The position numbers and the translations under genes were made by a program. Below are positions 51,668 through 64,000 of a stretch of DNA of 64,000 nucleotides, one piece after another (positions within the stretch are counted from its first letter, which is position 1; every line of letters starts with the position of its first letter). The notes beneath the pieces were generated by a model that was not told the DNA's origin, did no database searches, and worked only from the letters and a program-made list of their open reading frames with translations. The DNA lies in contig CM041085.1 in assembly GCA_023079485.1 (NCBI GenBank), positions 95,615,115 through 95,679,114 of the forward strand. Reading direction: 5' to 3'. Source of the stretch: Archilochus colubris (Eukaryota > Chordata > Aves > Apodiformes > Trochilidae).

Positions 51668-51865
51668 CTTGGATTCTTGCCAGTTACCAGAGCAACACTG
51701 AACAAAACAAAAAATGTATCCATTTTAAATATTCCAGCTCTAATATTCCTACTCTCTTCCCACTCACCTGAAGTAAAGGATACGTGTAATGATCTTCCCT
51801 AGGTGCACATGGCATCCAAAGTAAGAAGATAGTTGCTGATGTGCCTGTAGGTGATGGCACAGGCT
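51668..51865 (-). other. Candidate minus-strand exon pair with 70-nt intron
   Basis: Minus-strand reading gives a possible 98-base exon (51865 down to 51768) ending CTTCAG|GTGAGTGGG, a 70-base putative intron with a TTTTTTGTTTTGTTCAG acceptor, then a 30-base segment (51697 down to 51668) ending CCAAG|GTAGGTG. One frame is open across both, containing GCHVHLGKIITRILYF and then VALVTGKNP. The acceptor of the first exon (GAAACTTTGCAG) has a weak pyrimidine tract. I recognise no protein family. Comparable splice-like patterns occur by chance in AT-rich DNA, so this is only a candidate. Confidence 0.18.
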
Positions 51866-52437
51866 CTGCAAAGTTTCACTGCCCAGCACACACAGTGCAC
51901 ACACCAAAAATTATAGTGGTGGCAAGGAGCTAACAATCAAGTCACCCAAGTGTGGAGGGCATTAAAATTTCAAAGACTGAGACAGCAGCCACCGCTGACT
52001 GCCTCTCTCAGGTTGCAGAGGATGTGGTATAATCAGCTTTCTTTGATGCAAGGCATGATGCCAAACCTATCATGCTAGACAAGTGCTTTTAACAGCTGCA
52101 ATTAAAAATATACCAGAGTCTCTAGAGATACGTATTCTTCCTGCAAGTGCATTTTTCTGCCATTCTCTCACTTTCGTTCCTCCCCCATATGACACAACTC
52201 TAAGGTCCAAAACACACAAATGAACCAGTGACAGGCTTGACATTCAGTATCTGGCAATTCCCACCGAGATAGCAAATGGCACTTCATGTTACTGGGAAGT
52301 GAACATTCCTCAGAGGATCCTAGCATATGTCTCACAAACCACACTTAAAACTGAGATTTTTGTTGCTGCTGTACAGAAAGCTGGCTTAGATCATTTTAAG
52401 TCCAATCTTAGAAATTTCAGCTATAAAGACAAATACT

Positions 52438-52452
52438 AAAAAAAAAAAAAAT
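52438..52452. repeat. Poly-A tract (15 A)
   Basis: An uninterrupted run of 15 A. Confidence 0.85.
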
Positions 52453-53731
52453 CCAAATAAGTTTAATAGATATATTACAGAGACTTTCAAAGCAGATTTG
52501 GAGGGGGTTTTTTGTGAATATACAGTCTACAAAGGAATGTAGCATAACATTTATGGTACAAGTGTTCCATACAAATATGTATTGACCTTTCCACATGAAG
52601 GCTAACATGAATATTCAGATAGTTTTTTCACAACAGAACACCTAATATTTTTCATAGCTTTTTCCACATATCATAGGAAGTTACCAGGCAGAAAAAGAGA
52701 TTCTAATTTAGATAGGAGAAACTGCATTTCTAAAGATATCAGTAAAAAAAGCCTAGTATATAGAGCTATTGTGCTCAATACACTCTGACATAGTAAAGGT
52801 AAAAAATCTTTACTCTGTAAACCTAAAGATTCCAAAAGCAACTTTAATTATGTCATGTCTTTTATTTTTCAACGATTCTTGCCTAAAAGAGCAGCGTTTG
52901 CTCTATCAAACTGCAAAGAAACCAAGAAGAATTAATTGAACACTTACACCTTCCCAGAAAATTAATAGTAATTTCACCACACTGATTCATGTTTAAAAAC
53001 AGATAAAGCCATCTTTGAAAGGTTAAGAGAAAAGCAACTACAGTGGTGTATACATAGGGATTCTGAGTGTATTTTTCTTTAAGAGAACTATCTCAAGTCA
53101 GATTGACATCCTCGACTATGGCAAGTTACTGTGGATGGTACATTGAGGCTTTGGTCTTTTTCAGTCTTCTAACTCTAGTTAGAAGTCTTTCTGAACTGAG
53201 GGGCACATAAACTGAATGCAGACAGGCTTTTGCAGTACCTGAGGTCTCAAGAGAGAAGAGATGCAGATGGCAAGGTCACCAAGGCCAGCAGGTAACACAG
53301 AAGGGCAAAAAGTATCATTCATCACTACAGCAGTGTCAAAACCTTGTGAATCACAGCCACTGGCTGCCACTTGCTTATTTGTCTGGTTTAGATGGGGTCA
53401 CCAGTATTTTATCTTATGGCAACAAGCAATGAAGAAGACTGAACTGAATTTCCCATGACTAGAAACTGTTTTCCCCAAATTTCTTACATTTATAAGATGA
53501 TTTGAATTTTAAGTCAAATATGTTTGATTAGACAAGAAAATTTTATTTGGCTAATTGTTTTTATTTTTGTGAACACAGCACACTAGAGCACAGTAGAAAT
53601 TTTCATCTGGGATCTGCACAATAACAGCTCTAGAACTGTGCTATACACATACTACATTCTTTACCCAAATGAGAATGACACAAAGATTGCTTGTCATAAG
53701 TGAAGTCAGTGAAGATTATATAAAAAAGACA

Positions 53732-53832
53732 TCAGAACAAAAGAGATAATTTGCAGATGATGTTAGTTCTGTGAGAATGAGTGATACTTTATCAGTTCCG
53801 AGTCAGAACAATAGAAATAATTTGCAGATAAA
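53732..53832. repeat. Two-copy direct repeat, period about 71
   Basis: TCAGAACAAAAGAGATAATT followed by TGCAGAT (from 53732) recurs as TCAGAACAATAGAAATAATT followed by TGCAGAT (from 53803), with two mismatches over 27 bases. The rest of the putative 71-base unit is not clearly repeated, so it may be a partial tandem duplication. Confidence 0.6.
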
Positions 53833-54193
53833 GTTTGAAAGAAAAGCATGGGAAAAATTGACATTTTTATCAGAGTTAAAGCTTGAAGTTTGTGATGATT
53901 AGTTTCCTGAAAGATTAGGATGATTCACTGCAGAAAAAGGAAGCTAAATAAATAAGTCCTCTTCACCCAAAAATATGTTGGAGAACATCCATGGTCATTT
54001 GAAACATATTAATCCATAAACGGGGATTATAAAAGCTTTTTTCTTTTGTTTTTTGGTGGGTTGTGGGGATTTTTTTGTTATTGTTGTTTGTTTCTAGTTG
54101 TGTCCTGACTCTTTTCACACCTATCACTGTCTTCCAAGTTCTCCCCGTGTACTCAGTCCCTCATGCAGTAATTCCAATTTCCTTCCATTCCTC

Positions 54194-54220
54194 TTTTCCC
54201 TGTATTTTCCCTGTATTTCC
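54194..54220. repeat. Tandem TTTTCCCTGTA units
   Basis: TTTTCCCTGTA occurs at 54194-54204 and 54205-54215 and is followed by a partial third unit, inside a pyrimidine-rich block. Confidence 0.75.
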
Positions 54221-55365
54221 CTAAATTCATCCCAATGTTTCTCCCAGGCTTCTTGATAGCTGCCACCTAGATGTGTGCCAGCATTGTGTGCTTACTGGCC
54301 CATGGGCACACACCTGTTGCCCACAGCTCTGATTTTGGAGCTGAGACTGAATTTTTTCTGTTAATCTGATAGAATTTGGGTCTGTCTCCCTTCTCTAGCT
54401 GCCTCAATGTAGTAACAAAAATTGCAAACCTTGACAAATTTGAGATCAGTGGGTTTAAAAGGGTTTTGTTAGGCAATTCAGTCCATTCATCTGAACCTGC
54501 TTTGGTCCTCAGCTCTGTTCAACTAGTGGTTTCCTTTCATTACCTGTCCTGTCCTGCTTTCTCTCCATGTCTCCATCCTATGAACATCCCCAACAGGACA
54601 GGTCATGTACATCAGTCCCATTTGGCTATTTATGTGTAGTGTTAGGCAGTTAATCATGGCATTATCTTGTTAGATGTGTAACAGTTTGGGATTAGCATTC
54701 TGAGCACATACTTCAGCCTTTTAAGGGGAAGATTTACAGACAAAATGATTGTGCACACAGATGAAGTCTAAAACTAAGGAACAATGGTAAGATCACATTG
54801 CCCTGGTAAGATCTAACAGTCAGGCAAAAACCATCTCAGTCCCAAGGGAAATTGCATCTCCAGAATCTCTCTAAAGACCATGGAGATAACTGATAAAAAC
54901 TGATGAGAAGCAGGAAGAGTTTTCAGCTGGGACGTGAGACAGCTGAATGAGGTCTTGCTATTACATTAGAGCAAGAGTAAGTGGTTAAAAGAAGTGCACA
55001 GGTACTTACAGAACAAAATTTAGCCAGATGACAAAGATCTAGAAATAAGACATTACAGTACGGCCATGATAGAAATAAGAGTGAGAATAATGCAATTTTA
55101 TCTGAATATTCTTGTCAATGCTAGGTAGCAGGGTACCAGTAAGGAAAACATAAAAGTATCTATACACATCATATATATCACAGTAACATAATGAAGGAAA
55201 TTACAAACACGGGTAAGGTGTTGAACTGTTTATCTAGAACACTTACTCTGAAAATAGGGAAGAACTAATAACCTATTGAATGTCTCTGGGTGGATCTAGC
55301 AAGAGAAAACAGTCACCATCCAGCAGTAATTAGGAGCTTAAGGGGCTATTTTTAATTTATTTTTA

Positions 55366-55389
55366 TTTTTTTTTTTTTTTTTTTTTTTT
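55366..55389. repeat. Poly-T tract (24 T)
   Basis: A run of 24 T is preceded by T-rich sequence (TTTTTAATTTATTTTTA). No retroposon body is recognisable on either side. Confidence 0.9.
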
Positions 55390-55865
55390 AGGAAACATTC
55401 ATTGGATCTTTAATGTAAAAGAAGTTCAGTAAGTTTCAAGAGGTGGAAAAATTACTGCAGAGGAGCTATTGTAAGTCTGGTTTTAACTAACAGTAGAATC
55501 AATTGGCAGTGCAGAGCTATCATGAAATTACGAAGTTAACCACATGAAAAAAAAAAGATCTGAAGTTCTTGTTCTGAATTAAAAAACAGATTAAAAGAAG
55601 TTTAAAAAAGCTCCATAAATATCTCTCAAGATAATCTAAAGGAGTAATGAGCACATGAGAACCAATACCTACTCAGAGAATCTATATTGAACACACAAAA
55701 GCAAACCCCTTTTGAAGTGTAGGTAGGAAAAATATGAAGATACCATTCTAACTGCATCAGTAGTTCTTTAATTACCTGAAAATAGTAAAAGAATCATTGT
55801 AAAAGTGGAAACAAGAAGACATGATTAATGTTAAGCATAATGGACGGCTAATCTGCCCTGTATGG

Positions 55866-57240
55866 ATAAAAATCAAAAGGCTGGGGTGCAAAATGCATTT
55901 CAATTAGCTAGAGACATAAAAGGCAATAAGGAAAAGTCTATAAATACATTAAGCAGTTATGGGAAGAGGAAGAGACCATTATTTAATTGGGCAGAAGACA
56001 AAAATATGGAGATGGCTAACGTGTTCAACATTTTGCTTCAGTTTTCATACACAGAAAACCCCATTACAATCATGTACCAAAAATGCATTTTAAATAACAG
56101 ACCAGAAAAAGGAAATCAGATGATGAATATTTAGAAAAAGCAGACATCAAGCTTCAGAAGATGAATCATTATGGAGAACTTTTCTGACTAGCCAAAGCAG
56201 TCTCAGAGAGATCATCTTCAAGAATTCAATAATGAAATAGCAGACTAGCAAACATGACACCTCAGTCTACTGGGAAAAAGAAAGACTGAGGAAACTAGAA
56301 ACATATTAATATAGCTTTGAAAGTAAAAATATTTCAAAATAAGCTATCAATAAAACCCCGAACAAACAGCCAGTAAGAACTTGCCAAGCACAGTAAAGCC
56401 AATACAATTGCCAGATAACCAGCAAATATAAGAATGACTTTAATCTGGTTGGTGGTACTGCTGCAAATTTTAATTAAAAATCTTGTTAATGCCTTTAGTA
56501 ACTTTAATCCCTACTACTAAAGGGAAACACAACTGTCAAGGAAAAAAAAAAACCAAACCCAAAACATTTCTGTCGTTATAAATTCTCAGGTGTCATACTT
56601 GGAGTCACCAAACTTGGAGGACACCTTCAGTGTAGACCAAAGTCTGGGACTAAACTATATTTTCAACAATGACTTACATGATTGCAGAGGAACCTCATTC
56701 ATACCATTCTAGGAATAAAAAGCATGTTGCCAGACAGCATCAGAATTTGAAACAATCATGCAAAAATTCAGATTGACATGTGACACATGACAAAGTTTTC
56801 AAAATTCAGAAGATAAAATTCAACTGAGAGCAGGTAAAGTACTGCTATGAGAAGAGAAAAGTCATAAGAAGTAATACAAAAATGGGAATATATGTTTAGG
56901 CAAGAAATAGCTGATAACAATCAAGGTGATAACAGTGAGTGCAAAGTTAACAGAAATGCCAAAGGTATTTCAGAAAAAGGACACCATTCTTTCTGGGTTG
57001 CGTTAGTAGATGATTATCTTGAGACAATGTGTCAATCATTTGGCTTTCTGAGCTGGCAGATACCTCCAAGGTTTATTATACCTTAAAAAGTGGTCCCCTT
57101 TAACAAAGCCACAAATTAGAGCAAGTCCAAATGAGAGCAAAACATAACAAAAACCAAGCCTCAACCCCAGAATATTTAAAGTGGTTTAACCAGGATGCAA
57201 GATTGAAGGAGCAGGCTTACCACCAGCACACTGACATTAT
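55866..57240 (+). mobile_element. Ancient decayed CR1-like LINE ORF2 fossil (longest)
   Basis: Plus-strand vestiges appear in CR1 ORF2 order over about 1.35 kb. At 55904-55990 the reading LARDIKGNKEK and then GKRKRPL matches the pre-RT linker, also seen as NLAREVQGNKKS in the 13326-14779 copy, followed by a VFN vestige (about 56018). Near 56600-56625 GTCACCAAACTTGGAGG is the decayed FADDTKLGG region. At 57116-57139 LEQVQMRA matches the LExVQRRA post-RT segment. A first 90-codon frame (55862-56134) is the longest surviving piece; the rest is broken by stops and indels. The catalytic part of RT is largely lost. Confidence 0.72.
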
Positions 57241-59811
57241 TTAGCATGGTGTTCCACATACACCTTACAGGTAACTGCAGAATGACATATTCTGTAAAAA
57301 TCTGTAATCACAACACCCATGTTCATACCAATTTTCTTAATAAAACACATAATATTTTCTGTTCTTTGTGATTCCACATTAAGGTAATGACCTCAAACTG
57401 AAAATCATGCACAGTTAAGGAGAAAAATGTAGCACAGCTGAAACAATGTTTGGATCGAGCCTATTTGGCAAACAAACTAGAAAGTACCCTACAATCTATT
57501 GCAGTGTTCTGTTTATCCTTTGGATGTTTAGTAACATTTATATACACTGAAGACACTAAGCAAGGCATTCATATTGTAGAGGCTTTTTATTCCTTCAGGC
57601 CTCCTGCAGATCTTAACAAAAGGTTTATTCTAAATGTTTCGATGCTTCCTCCTCTTGCTGTAGTAAACCAGACATGCTTTCTCATCAGTGCAATGATAAG
57701 AAAAAATGAATGATCACTATTCACTGTAAGATAAAACATTGAGCCCTAGACTGAGGTAAGTGCAACCATAGCAGACTCCTCTGTTTAAACAGGAGTACAT
57801 GTTGTATCTCAGCAGCCTTGCAGAGTTTTGCTATAATAACTGCTCAGTATGGTTATAATAAAGTTTGCATTCTAAAAGAGGTCCTTGAGAGTAAAAGAGA
57901 GAGAGGATGACACTAAGTGTTTTAAGAGAACAGACCGTGTTCAGGCACAGACCTGGTGCCTGGGGCCCCAGGGGGAAGAAGCAGACCCTGCAAATGGTCA
58001 GTTCCTGGCCTGTAAGGGAGTGCAGCTTGGAGAGCTCAGCAGAATTGCTTTTACAGCACAATAAAGAGCAAAAAAACCTCATGCACCAAATACATAATAC
58101 TGGCCACATACAATTAAAATTTTAAGTAGAAAACAAGCAGGTATGCAAAATCACAGCCTCTATTAGAATGAGTACAAAGGAAAAACAGAAAGACCATTAC
58201 TCCAGTGGTATCTCCCTTGGTTAAGGATGCTGCTTTGATTTGAAAGAGCCTGCAGAGGAAAATCAGTGGGTTTTAGTTTGCTCTTCACCTCATTTTGCTT
58301 CTGCATTTCAGAGCTCATATATGAAATGTTGTCTGTTATTACATACTTGTGTTAAGAAAACTGGAGTTTTAAGGAGTGGTAGACATGTGTGGGCTTCATT
58401 CAACAATATTCTCCTGCAAGGCAAGGTGATTGATACTGCAGCATCTAAGCAGAATAAGCTGAGGCAACAGTATATCATATTTAGATCTATTATTATTTAT
58501 TATCATGAGATGGATAAGTTTACATAGATGTATTAAAACACAAGTCTATTTTTTATAGGGTAATTACTACTCATAGGTGTGAGTCAGGTATCCTGACAAA
58601 CTTCCTACAATTGTGTAAGTTCAAAGATGTCCATTATGTTTCACATATGATGTGCTAGACCTGTGCAGCAGTGGCAGAACAAACCTCCATGGTTTAAAGT
58701 TAACAAGTAAACTGGCAAGAGTCAGTGAGAAGATGCAGTTGCAGAGATTGAAAGATTGTGTTTCACACAGAATCAGGACTAAATCTGGATGCTGTACAGA
58801 ACTATAACTTTGATAAATAGAAGTTAAATTCATGGGTTGGTACAAAATCTCCAAATCCTGCTTTACTTAAATGACTGAGGCAAAATAAAATGTTATTTAT
58901 TTTCTCTAGGCTGCTACATCAGCTCTGGAGTCTTCTCTGTAAGATTAGTCTGTAAGTTTGCACCCACACAAAAGAGAATGGAAGAACCCTACAATTAAGA
59001 GCCCTATGTAAACTACCCAAATTTTAGGCTTGAGTGTGTAGGAGTAAAGGAGACTGTTTGCCTAGGTATATATATCTCCTTTGAAACAGGTGAATAGAAG
59101 GAATATAGGGAAGAATAGGTGGAGATTGAAGTATTTTTCCAGACTTGTTGGCTAGAACAGCTGTGCCACTGCAGAGAGATACTAATTTCCAGAAGCAAAT
59201 TACTATTCCCTTAGAGCAAGGAAGAAGCAGAACAGAAAATGTGATTCAGAGGAAAATCTGAGTCACCATACTTCCCCAGGCTGGCATTACAATGATGCAG
59301 TTCACACACCAACTCTTGCTCAAGGCTATGCCAATAGGCACAATCTTACCCTAAATTAAGAACAGGACAGTTGTGTCAGCATCTTGCAGTTTCCATAAGT
59401 AAGCTTTATATGCTGCTGTTTAAGGTTAGAGGAAGATCAAGAATCTAGGAAGCTATGAGACAGAGCATTTGCCATGTTCTTACGCTAAAAGATCCATGTC
59501 ACATGCTTTGTGTCTTTTCATAGCACAGAAAGTCCCTTCTGCAGAATAAAAAACCCAGATGGATCATTTTATAATGATTAGGCATCACTGTTTAAATGTA
59601 GACATCATGAATCACTCTGCAACAGCTGCCAGCGATTTGCCTTGGAAATAAAAGCAATCATCTACCAAGTTTTAAAAGCTACTTTATGGGAAAGGGATGG
59701 GAAGCATGTGTTCAAAGAGAAAAAAAAAAAAAAAGAAGGAAAAGAAATTCAGAAAAGGGAAGTGATTTAGATTTCTGTCAAAATATTCTGCAATGGTTAT
59801 AGACTACCATG
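57241..59811. other. AT-rich non-coding sequence
   Basis: There is no gene, RNA or recognisable interspersed repeat. A poly-A tract lies at 59720-59734. Opposing open frames around 57831-58125 are short and resemble nothing known. Confidence 0.5.
59720..59734. repeat. Poly-A tract (15 A)
   Basis: A run of 15 A leads into AAGAAGGAAAAG-type purine sequence. Confidence 0.85.
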
Positions 59812-59870
59812 ATATAGGGCTCAAGGATCTCATCTGGTCCAACCACCTTGGCTAAAAACAGGGCCAGTTC
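59812..59870 (-). mobile_element. Short CR1 LINE 3'-end remnant
   Basis: GATATAGGGCTCAAGGATCT followed by CATCTGGTCCAACCACCTTG and AAAACAGGGCCAGTTCTTTT follows the complement of a CR1 3' region of the subfamily found at 43270-43696. Only about 60 bases remain. Confidence 0.55.
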
Positions 59871-60651
59871 TTTTGCCATACATAAGAAAAGAAGAGTGGT
59901 CCTACTTTATTAGTTTTTCTGATAGGAAAAGGTAGAATAAGTATAGAGGAGGAAATACAAGTGGTAGCCAAAAGGTGAAAAACTCTACTATGTACATTGA
60001 TTGCCTTTATAGTTATCATAAAACTACTACAGAAAGAGCCTTTGACATAACAGCCTTTACTGGACAAATGCTTAAAATGCTGCTGTTTTTTGTTTCCTAA
60101 ACAGTATCTCTTCACCCACATTGCCTTCAAAGGTTTCAAAATAGACATGCCCTGCAAAACTTGCTGAGTCCACCTAAAACATGAAAATCCTTTAATTTAG
60201 CAATAAGATCTCGGCATCAGTGGCAACTGCAATTAATCTCACAAGATTGATGAGTAAGAAGGAGGGTAATTATTTTAATTTTTTCTGTAACAGCCCAGGG
60301 CTGCCTTAATCCAGGAAAGCAGGAAAACAGGTCTCTTCCAAAGCCTTCTTCGGCAGGAGAGATTTAGCTGTAATATCTCTCCTTTCCCAGGAATGTAACC
60401 CAGTTTTCAGGCTGAAGGAAAGGATGGAGTGGGAATAATGGTCCCATTATAGCTGTCATATTGAATTGTAAAGAATGAAATAAACAATAAGGGCATGTAG
60501 GTAAAACACAGGAGGCAATATTATTCCGCATCTCTGTTCAGATATTCAGCTGGAAACAGAAACATCTACTTTCTTTTCTCTGCAGTCAACCTTGCTTATA
60601 TTTATATTATCCTCAGACTAACACCACTCTGGAATTTTGAGAATTTATATT

Positions 60652-61078
60652 CATAGAATGGTTTGGATTGAAAGGGACCTTGAAGATCATCTAGTTCCAA
60701 ACCCCCTGCAAGGGCAGAGATTCATCCCATTAGTCCAGGTTGCTCAAAGCCTCATCTAACCTGGATTCCTGGATTTAAACTCTTCCAGATAGGGAGCTTC
60801 CACAGCGTCCTTGAGGACCCTGTTCCAGTGTCTCACCACCCCCACAGTAAAGAATTTCTTCCTAATGTCTAACCTAAATCTCCCCTCTTCTAGTTTAAAG
60901 CTATTGCTCCTTGTCCTATCATTACATGCCCTTCTAAAAAGTCCCTCTCCAGCTTTCTTTTAGGCCCCCCTCAGGTACTGGAAGACTGTTATAAGATCTC
61001 CTGGAGCCTCTGCTTCTCCAGGATGAACAAGTCCAACTCACTGAGCCTGCCTTCACAGCCTGCCTTCATCTTACCACT
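60652..61078 (-). mobile_element. CR1 LINE 3'-region fragment
   Basis: It begins TTCATAGAATGGTTTGGATT, then AAAGGGACCTTGAAGATCAT, TAGTCCAGGTTGCTCAAAGC, CAGTAAAGAATTTCTTCCTA, CCTTGTCCTATCATTACATG and TCTGCTTCTCCAGGATGAAC. This is the complement of about 425 bases of CR1 3' region, nearly colinear and with few indels. It is 5'-truncated near 61078. No coding frame survives. Confidence 0.93.
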
Positions 61079-64000
61079 GTATGTTATAGGAAAAAAAAAG
61101 TAAAATAGTAGGTAGGGTATCGTATCCAAGGCCATAGGTATGGCCACAGCACTTTTTATTTGAATCAGTCAGTGGAGAAACAGTGGTACTTGCTAAATTA
61201 TTCTGATCTCTGAAATATCCACGTCTGTTCCTACAGTTACAACAGGAAAGATAACTGTCTGAAAATGTTGACTTATAGGGCCACTACGAGTTTCATCTTC
61301 TCTTAATTTTTCTTGGCTTCCAGTGCCCTTTTCATTGATATGTCTTACTAGAGTCTTCTTGTGGTCTCACTTTGCTCACGAGTAATCCTTCATCATCTCC
61401 TTACCAAGGCAATTTTAACTTTACGGTAGTAACATGGCAAGGCAATCATCCATCTCTCTATTTAGTAAATGGATTGATTTATTGAATGGCAGAAAACACT
61501 GCATCTGAGACTTACTCGAAAGCTCTAAGGTGCCTGTTGAGAAGCTGTAGCATATAGGAGCAAGATACTTTTCCCAGGATACTCCCCTAGGAAACCATCA
61601 AGCCCCTGCTGGTTAACTCACATCCAATGAAAAATCTGAGCCCAACACATCTACTCTCCACTTAGCTAGAAGCGTCACATTATAGAGATGAATGGTTTAA
61701 AAAAACACCATTCCCCTTATCACAGACTTCATTTTAAACCATCTTTCATTTACAACACAAAAGTCACCTATCTACTAAATTTATTCCTTAAACATCCATG
61801 CTTTTCCTGGATGATCCATGCTTTTGCATGCAGTATTCCTCATGCTTCTAGATATATGACACTCAGTGAGAGATAAAAGTTCCCCTAATCACAAATAACG
61901 GTGCTATAGATGTATTTATCTGACTGTTTTGATGAAAAGAAATCACATCCATTTAGAAATCCTTCTGTGAAAATTTAGACTGAAAATATCTGGCCCCATT
62001 ATGAATGCAATATTTTTCTATGGTTATATATTTTGTGGACTTTTTTATTATCTGTGAATGGAAAGTTTAATGTAAAATAATATAAAAGGGGAAAAAGGAG
62101 AGATGTATCCTGAAAGACTAATGGACAGCTAAACATAATTCATTAAGTGAGAAGGGCAGTGTACAGAATGAGAAGTTAAATCAAGCCACAATGACCTTGA
62201 ACAGAGCAGCTTTTCCAGGCTACTCTACTGGATTTTTAATTTACTTTGGGAGGGGGTCCCTTTTTTATTATGCAACAAACACTTCAGAGTAGGATTCATA
62301 TAATCAAATGTAGACGTCTGCACTGAATTACACGTAAGCCTCACAGCAAAGAGGGAGAAATGTTTGCTTCAGGGGGACAATTCATCTCATCTGATATACA
62401 GACCTGAAAGAAGACACACCTAAAAACACCAATTTCTCCACATTCATTACAAAACCAGACACAGGTGATCAGTATAATACACAAACATCTCTATTATAAC
62501 AGTACTAGGTGAAATTAATCCATCCAGCAGGACTTAGAAATTCTCATCTTTATAGCCTGCTTCAGGCATCCAGCTTAAATTCCAGCCAGGGATTTAATTT
62601 TAGAACTGGGGGATAAGGAACATATCAGCTATAATAACAAGGCTTACCTCCTACCTCCTTCTCTAAAAATACAGTTTGTCTCCCTGTTGCAATATACCTC
62701 AAAATGAGCAGACTACTGAATCATTTAAGGAAAATAGTTCTTCTCAGGAATTTATCATTTTGAGGTTTTTATTCTTTTCAATCATGAAAATCATTTTTCT
62801 CCATCTTAAAAATTTTTCTTCAATCGAATTCAATGCAAATCTGTGAAGCTGTATCTTACTAAAAATTTTCTTTCAAGAAAATATTAGAAAAATAGTAGAG
62901 AGCATGACTTTCTGCTTTCTTAGAATCTTATTCCCAACTGCAGTTTCATTTGGCATCTGGCTAAACATCCTTGCACTGACAGCACAAAGTGTGTCTAAAG
63001 CAGTAAACACAGTGACAGTATCAGGTCTGCACTGCTTGGGAACTGACAGCACACCTCTACATAGACCCATATTTTCTAGTACTGCTGAGTTTGGTTTGTA
63101 TTTCAGAAATCAGCAAGGTTTGGAGCAGCTGAATACAGCCAGTAAGCACAGGTCTCCAGCTGTGAGTGTGGTGGGGTTTTTATTGCTTTGTTTTATTTTG
63201 GTTTTTTTGCTATTCATAACGGGGTCTAGCTGTCCAGCCCATTGAGTGAGTTTTGGATAGGGAAGTCTACAACTTGTAGTGCCTCTACATGGATTAAAAC
63301 TCTAGACAAACGCAAACAGCTTGCTTGCTTTTCAATGCCTGGTCATTCAAATCCTCATAAGTATTGTGAATTTTATTTCTCCTCACAGTGCATCATTTCT
63401 TCTTCTTCATGCAGGCACCACAATTGTTTTTCCACAGCTTTACAAATAGCTTCACCAGAGCACAATTAAAACTACACATTCCCAGCAATCAGCCATTTGC
63501 AAAGGCATTTAATAATAGTTCTATAGTTAATAATTTATTGTCCCTCTTCATTAATTATAAAAAGCTGAAAATTTTGCTACAGATGTCTGTGTTAAGAAGA
63601 TCTAAGGAAGACAGACTTTGGATGTGTTATATAAAAGCATATAAGAGCAGCATTACATTTTTAAAGGGAAAGCTGCCTTTAACACTGGAATTCATCAATA
63701 TTCACCCTCTTGAGACTTTGGCTAGAAGATAACTGACCTTGAAATAGGTTATGCATCTTCAGTTCAAGATGCACAACAAGTCATGGTCAATTAATAAAAA
63801 ACAGAGCACATAATCATGGAGATTATTGTTTGATCTGAAGAAAACATACTCAAGGGCATTACAGACTGATGTAGCTTCACAGTGAAATTGGTAATTTCAG
63901 TACCTCAACTAGTGAAACCAGAAACCACAGCACTGAGCACTGGAAACACAAACAGATCCCTAATAAACACAGACACTCTATAGAGATATTTAAAGATGAG
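61079..64000. other. AT-rich non-coding sequence to window end
   Basis: No gene is recognised. Overlapping frames of 113 and 114 codons (62904-63245 and 63388-63732, plus strand) contain hydrophobic runs that follow from T-rich DNA, and they show no known domain or splice context. Confidence 0.5.

Larger units (their letters stand above)
51866..55865. other. Non-coding sequence
   Basis: No gene is recognised. It contains a poly-A tract (52438-52452), a dispersed two-copy duplication (53732-53832), a pyrimidine-rich block (about 54100-54620) with an 11-base tandem (54194-54215), and a T24 tract (55366-55389). Confidence 0.5.

Noticed and set aside
55011..55045. Minus-strand segment bounded by a TTATTTCTAG acceptor and a GTAAGTAC donor
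   Set aside because: It is about 29 bases with no partner exon. Patterns of this quality occur several times by chance in AT-rich sequence, and it is used here as a caution against the weaker exon candidates.
62904..63245. 113-codon plus-strand open frame with hydrophobic stretches
   Set aside because: The hydrophobic runs come from T-rich low-complexity DNA. There is an overlapping opposite-strand frame and no domain, homology or splice context.
1..64000. CRISPR arrays, LTR retroviruses, rRNA, tRNA, snRNA genes
   Set aside because: No regularly spaced identical repeats, paired LTRs, primer-binding sites, gag/pol/env-like frames or conserved RNA signatures were seen on either strand.

Overview
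The window looks like AT-rich, gene-poor nuclear DNA from a bird. The main evidence is a set of CR1 LINE retrotransposon copies, several ending in the avian CR1 3' signature built from ATTCTATGAT units or its reverse complement. Interspersed repeats are otherwise sparse, and there are no operons, ribosome binding sites or long coding frames. No protein-coding gene, tRNA, rRNA or snRNA could be supported. The longest open frame outside repeats is 137 codons and has no recognisable domain. The sequence reads as an intergenic region or the inside of one or more large introns.

Recognisable CR1 copies, from left to right: 1388-1725 (-), 7612-7755 (-), 13326-14779 (-, with much of ORF2), 19345-19500 (+), 35235-37041 (-, split by a nested + copy at 35565-36448), 38090-38500 (-, divergent), 43270-43696 (-, a second subfamily), 59812-59870 (-, small) and 60652-61078 (-). 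All are 5'-truncated. They carry frameshifts, stops or internal deletions, so none could be active.

Beneath these lies an older layer: three long, heavily decayed LINE fossils on the + strand (about 9695-10550, 47630-47960 and 55870-57230). They still show vestiges of CR1-type ORF2 motifs in the right order. A smaller possible fossil lies near 41795-41860.

The rest is unique AT-rich sequence with short microsatellites and homopolymer runs, including an A30 tract at 50952-50981 and a T24 tract at 55366-55389. It also contains several clean inverted repeats, notably a perfect 28-bp palindrome-like hairpin at 16384-16411. The most interesting non-repeat signals are exon-like segments on the minus strand. 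One is a 33-nt segment at 33234-33266 with a perfect AAG|GTGAGT donor and a pyrimidine-rich acceptor. The other is a possible exon pair at 51668-51865. Both are hypotheses from splice-site patterns only. I found no convincing new biological system.
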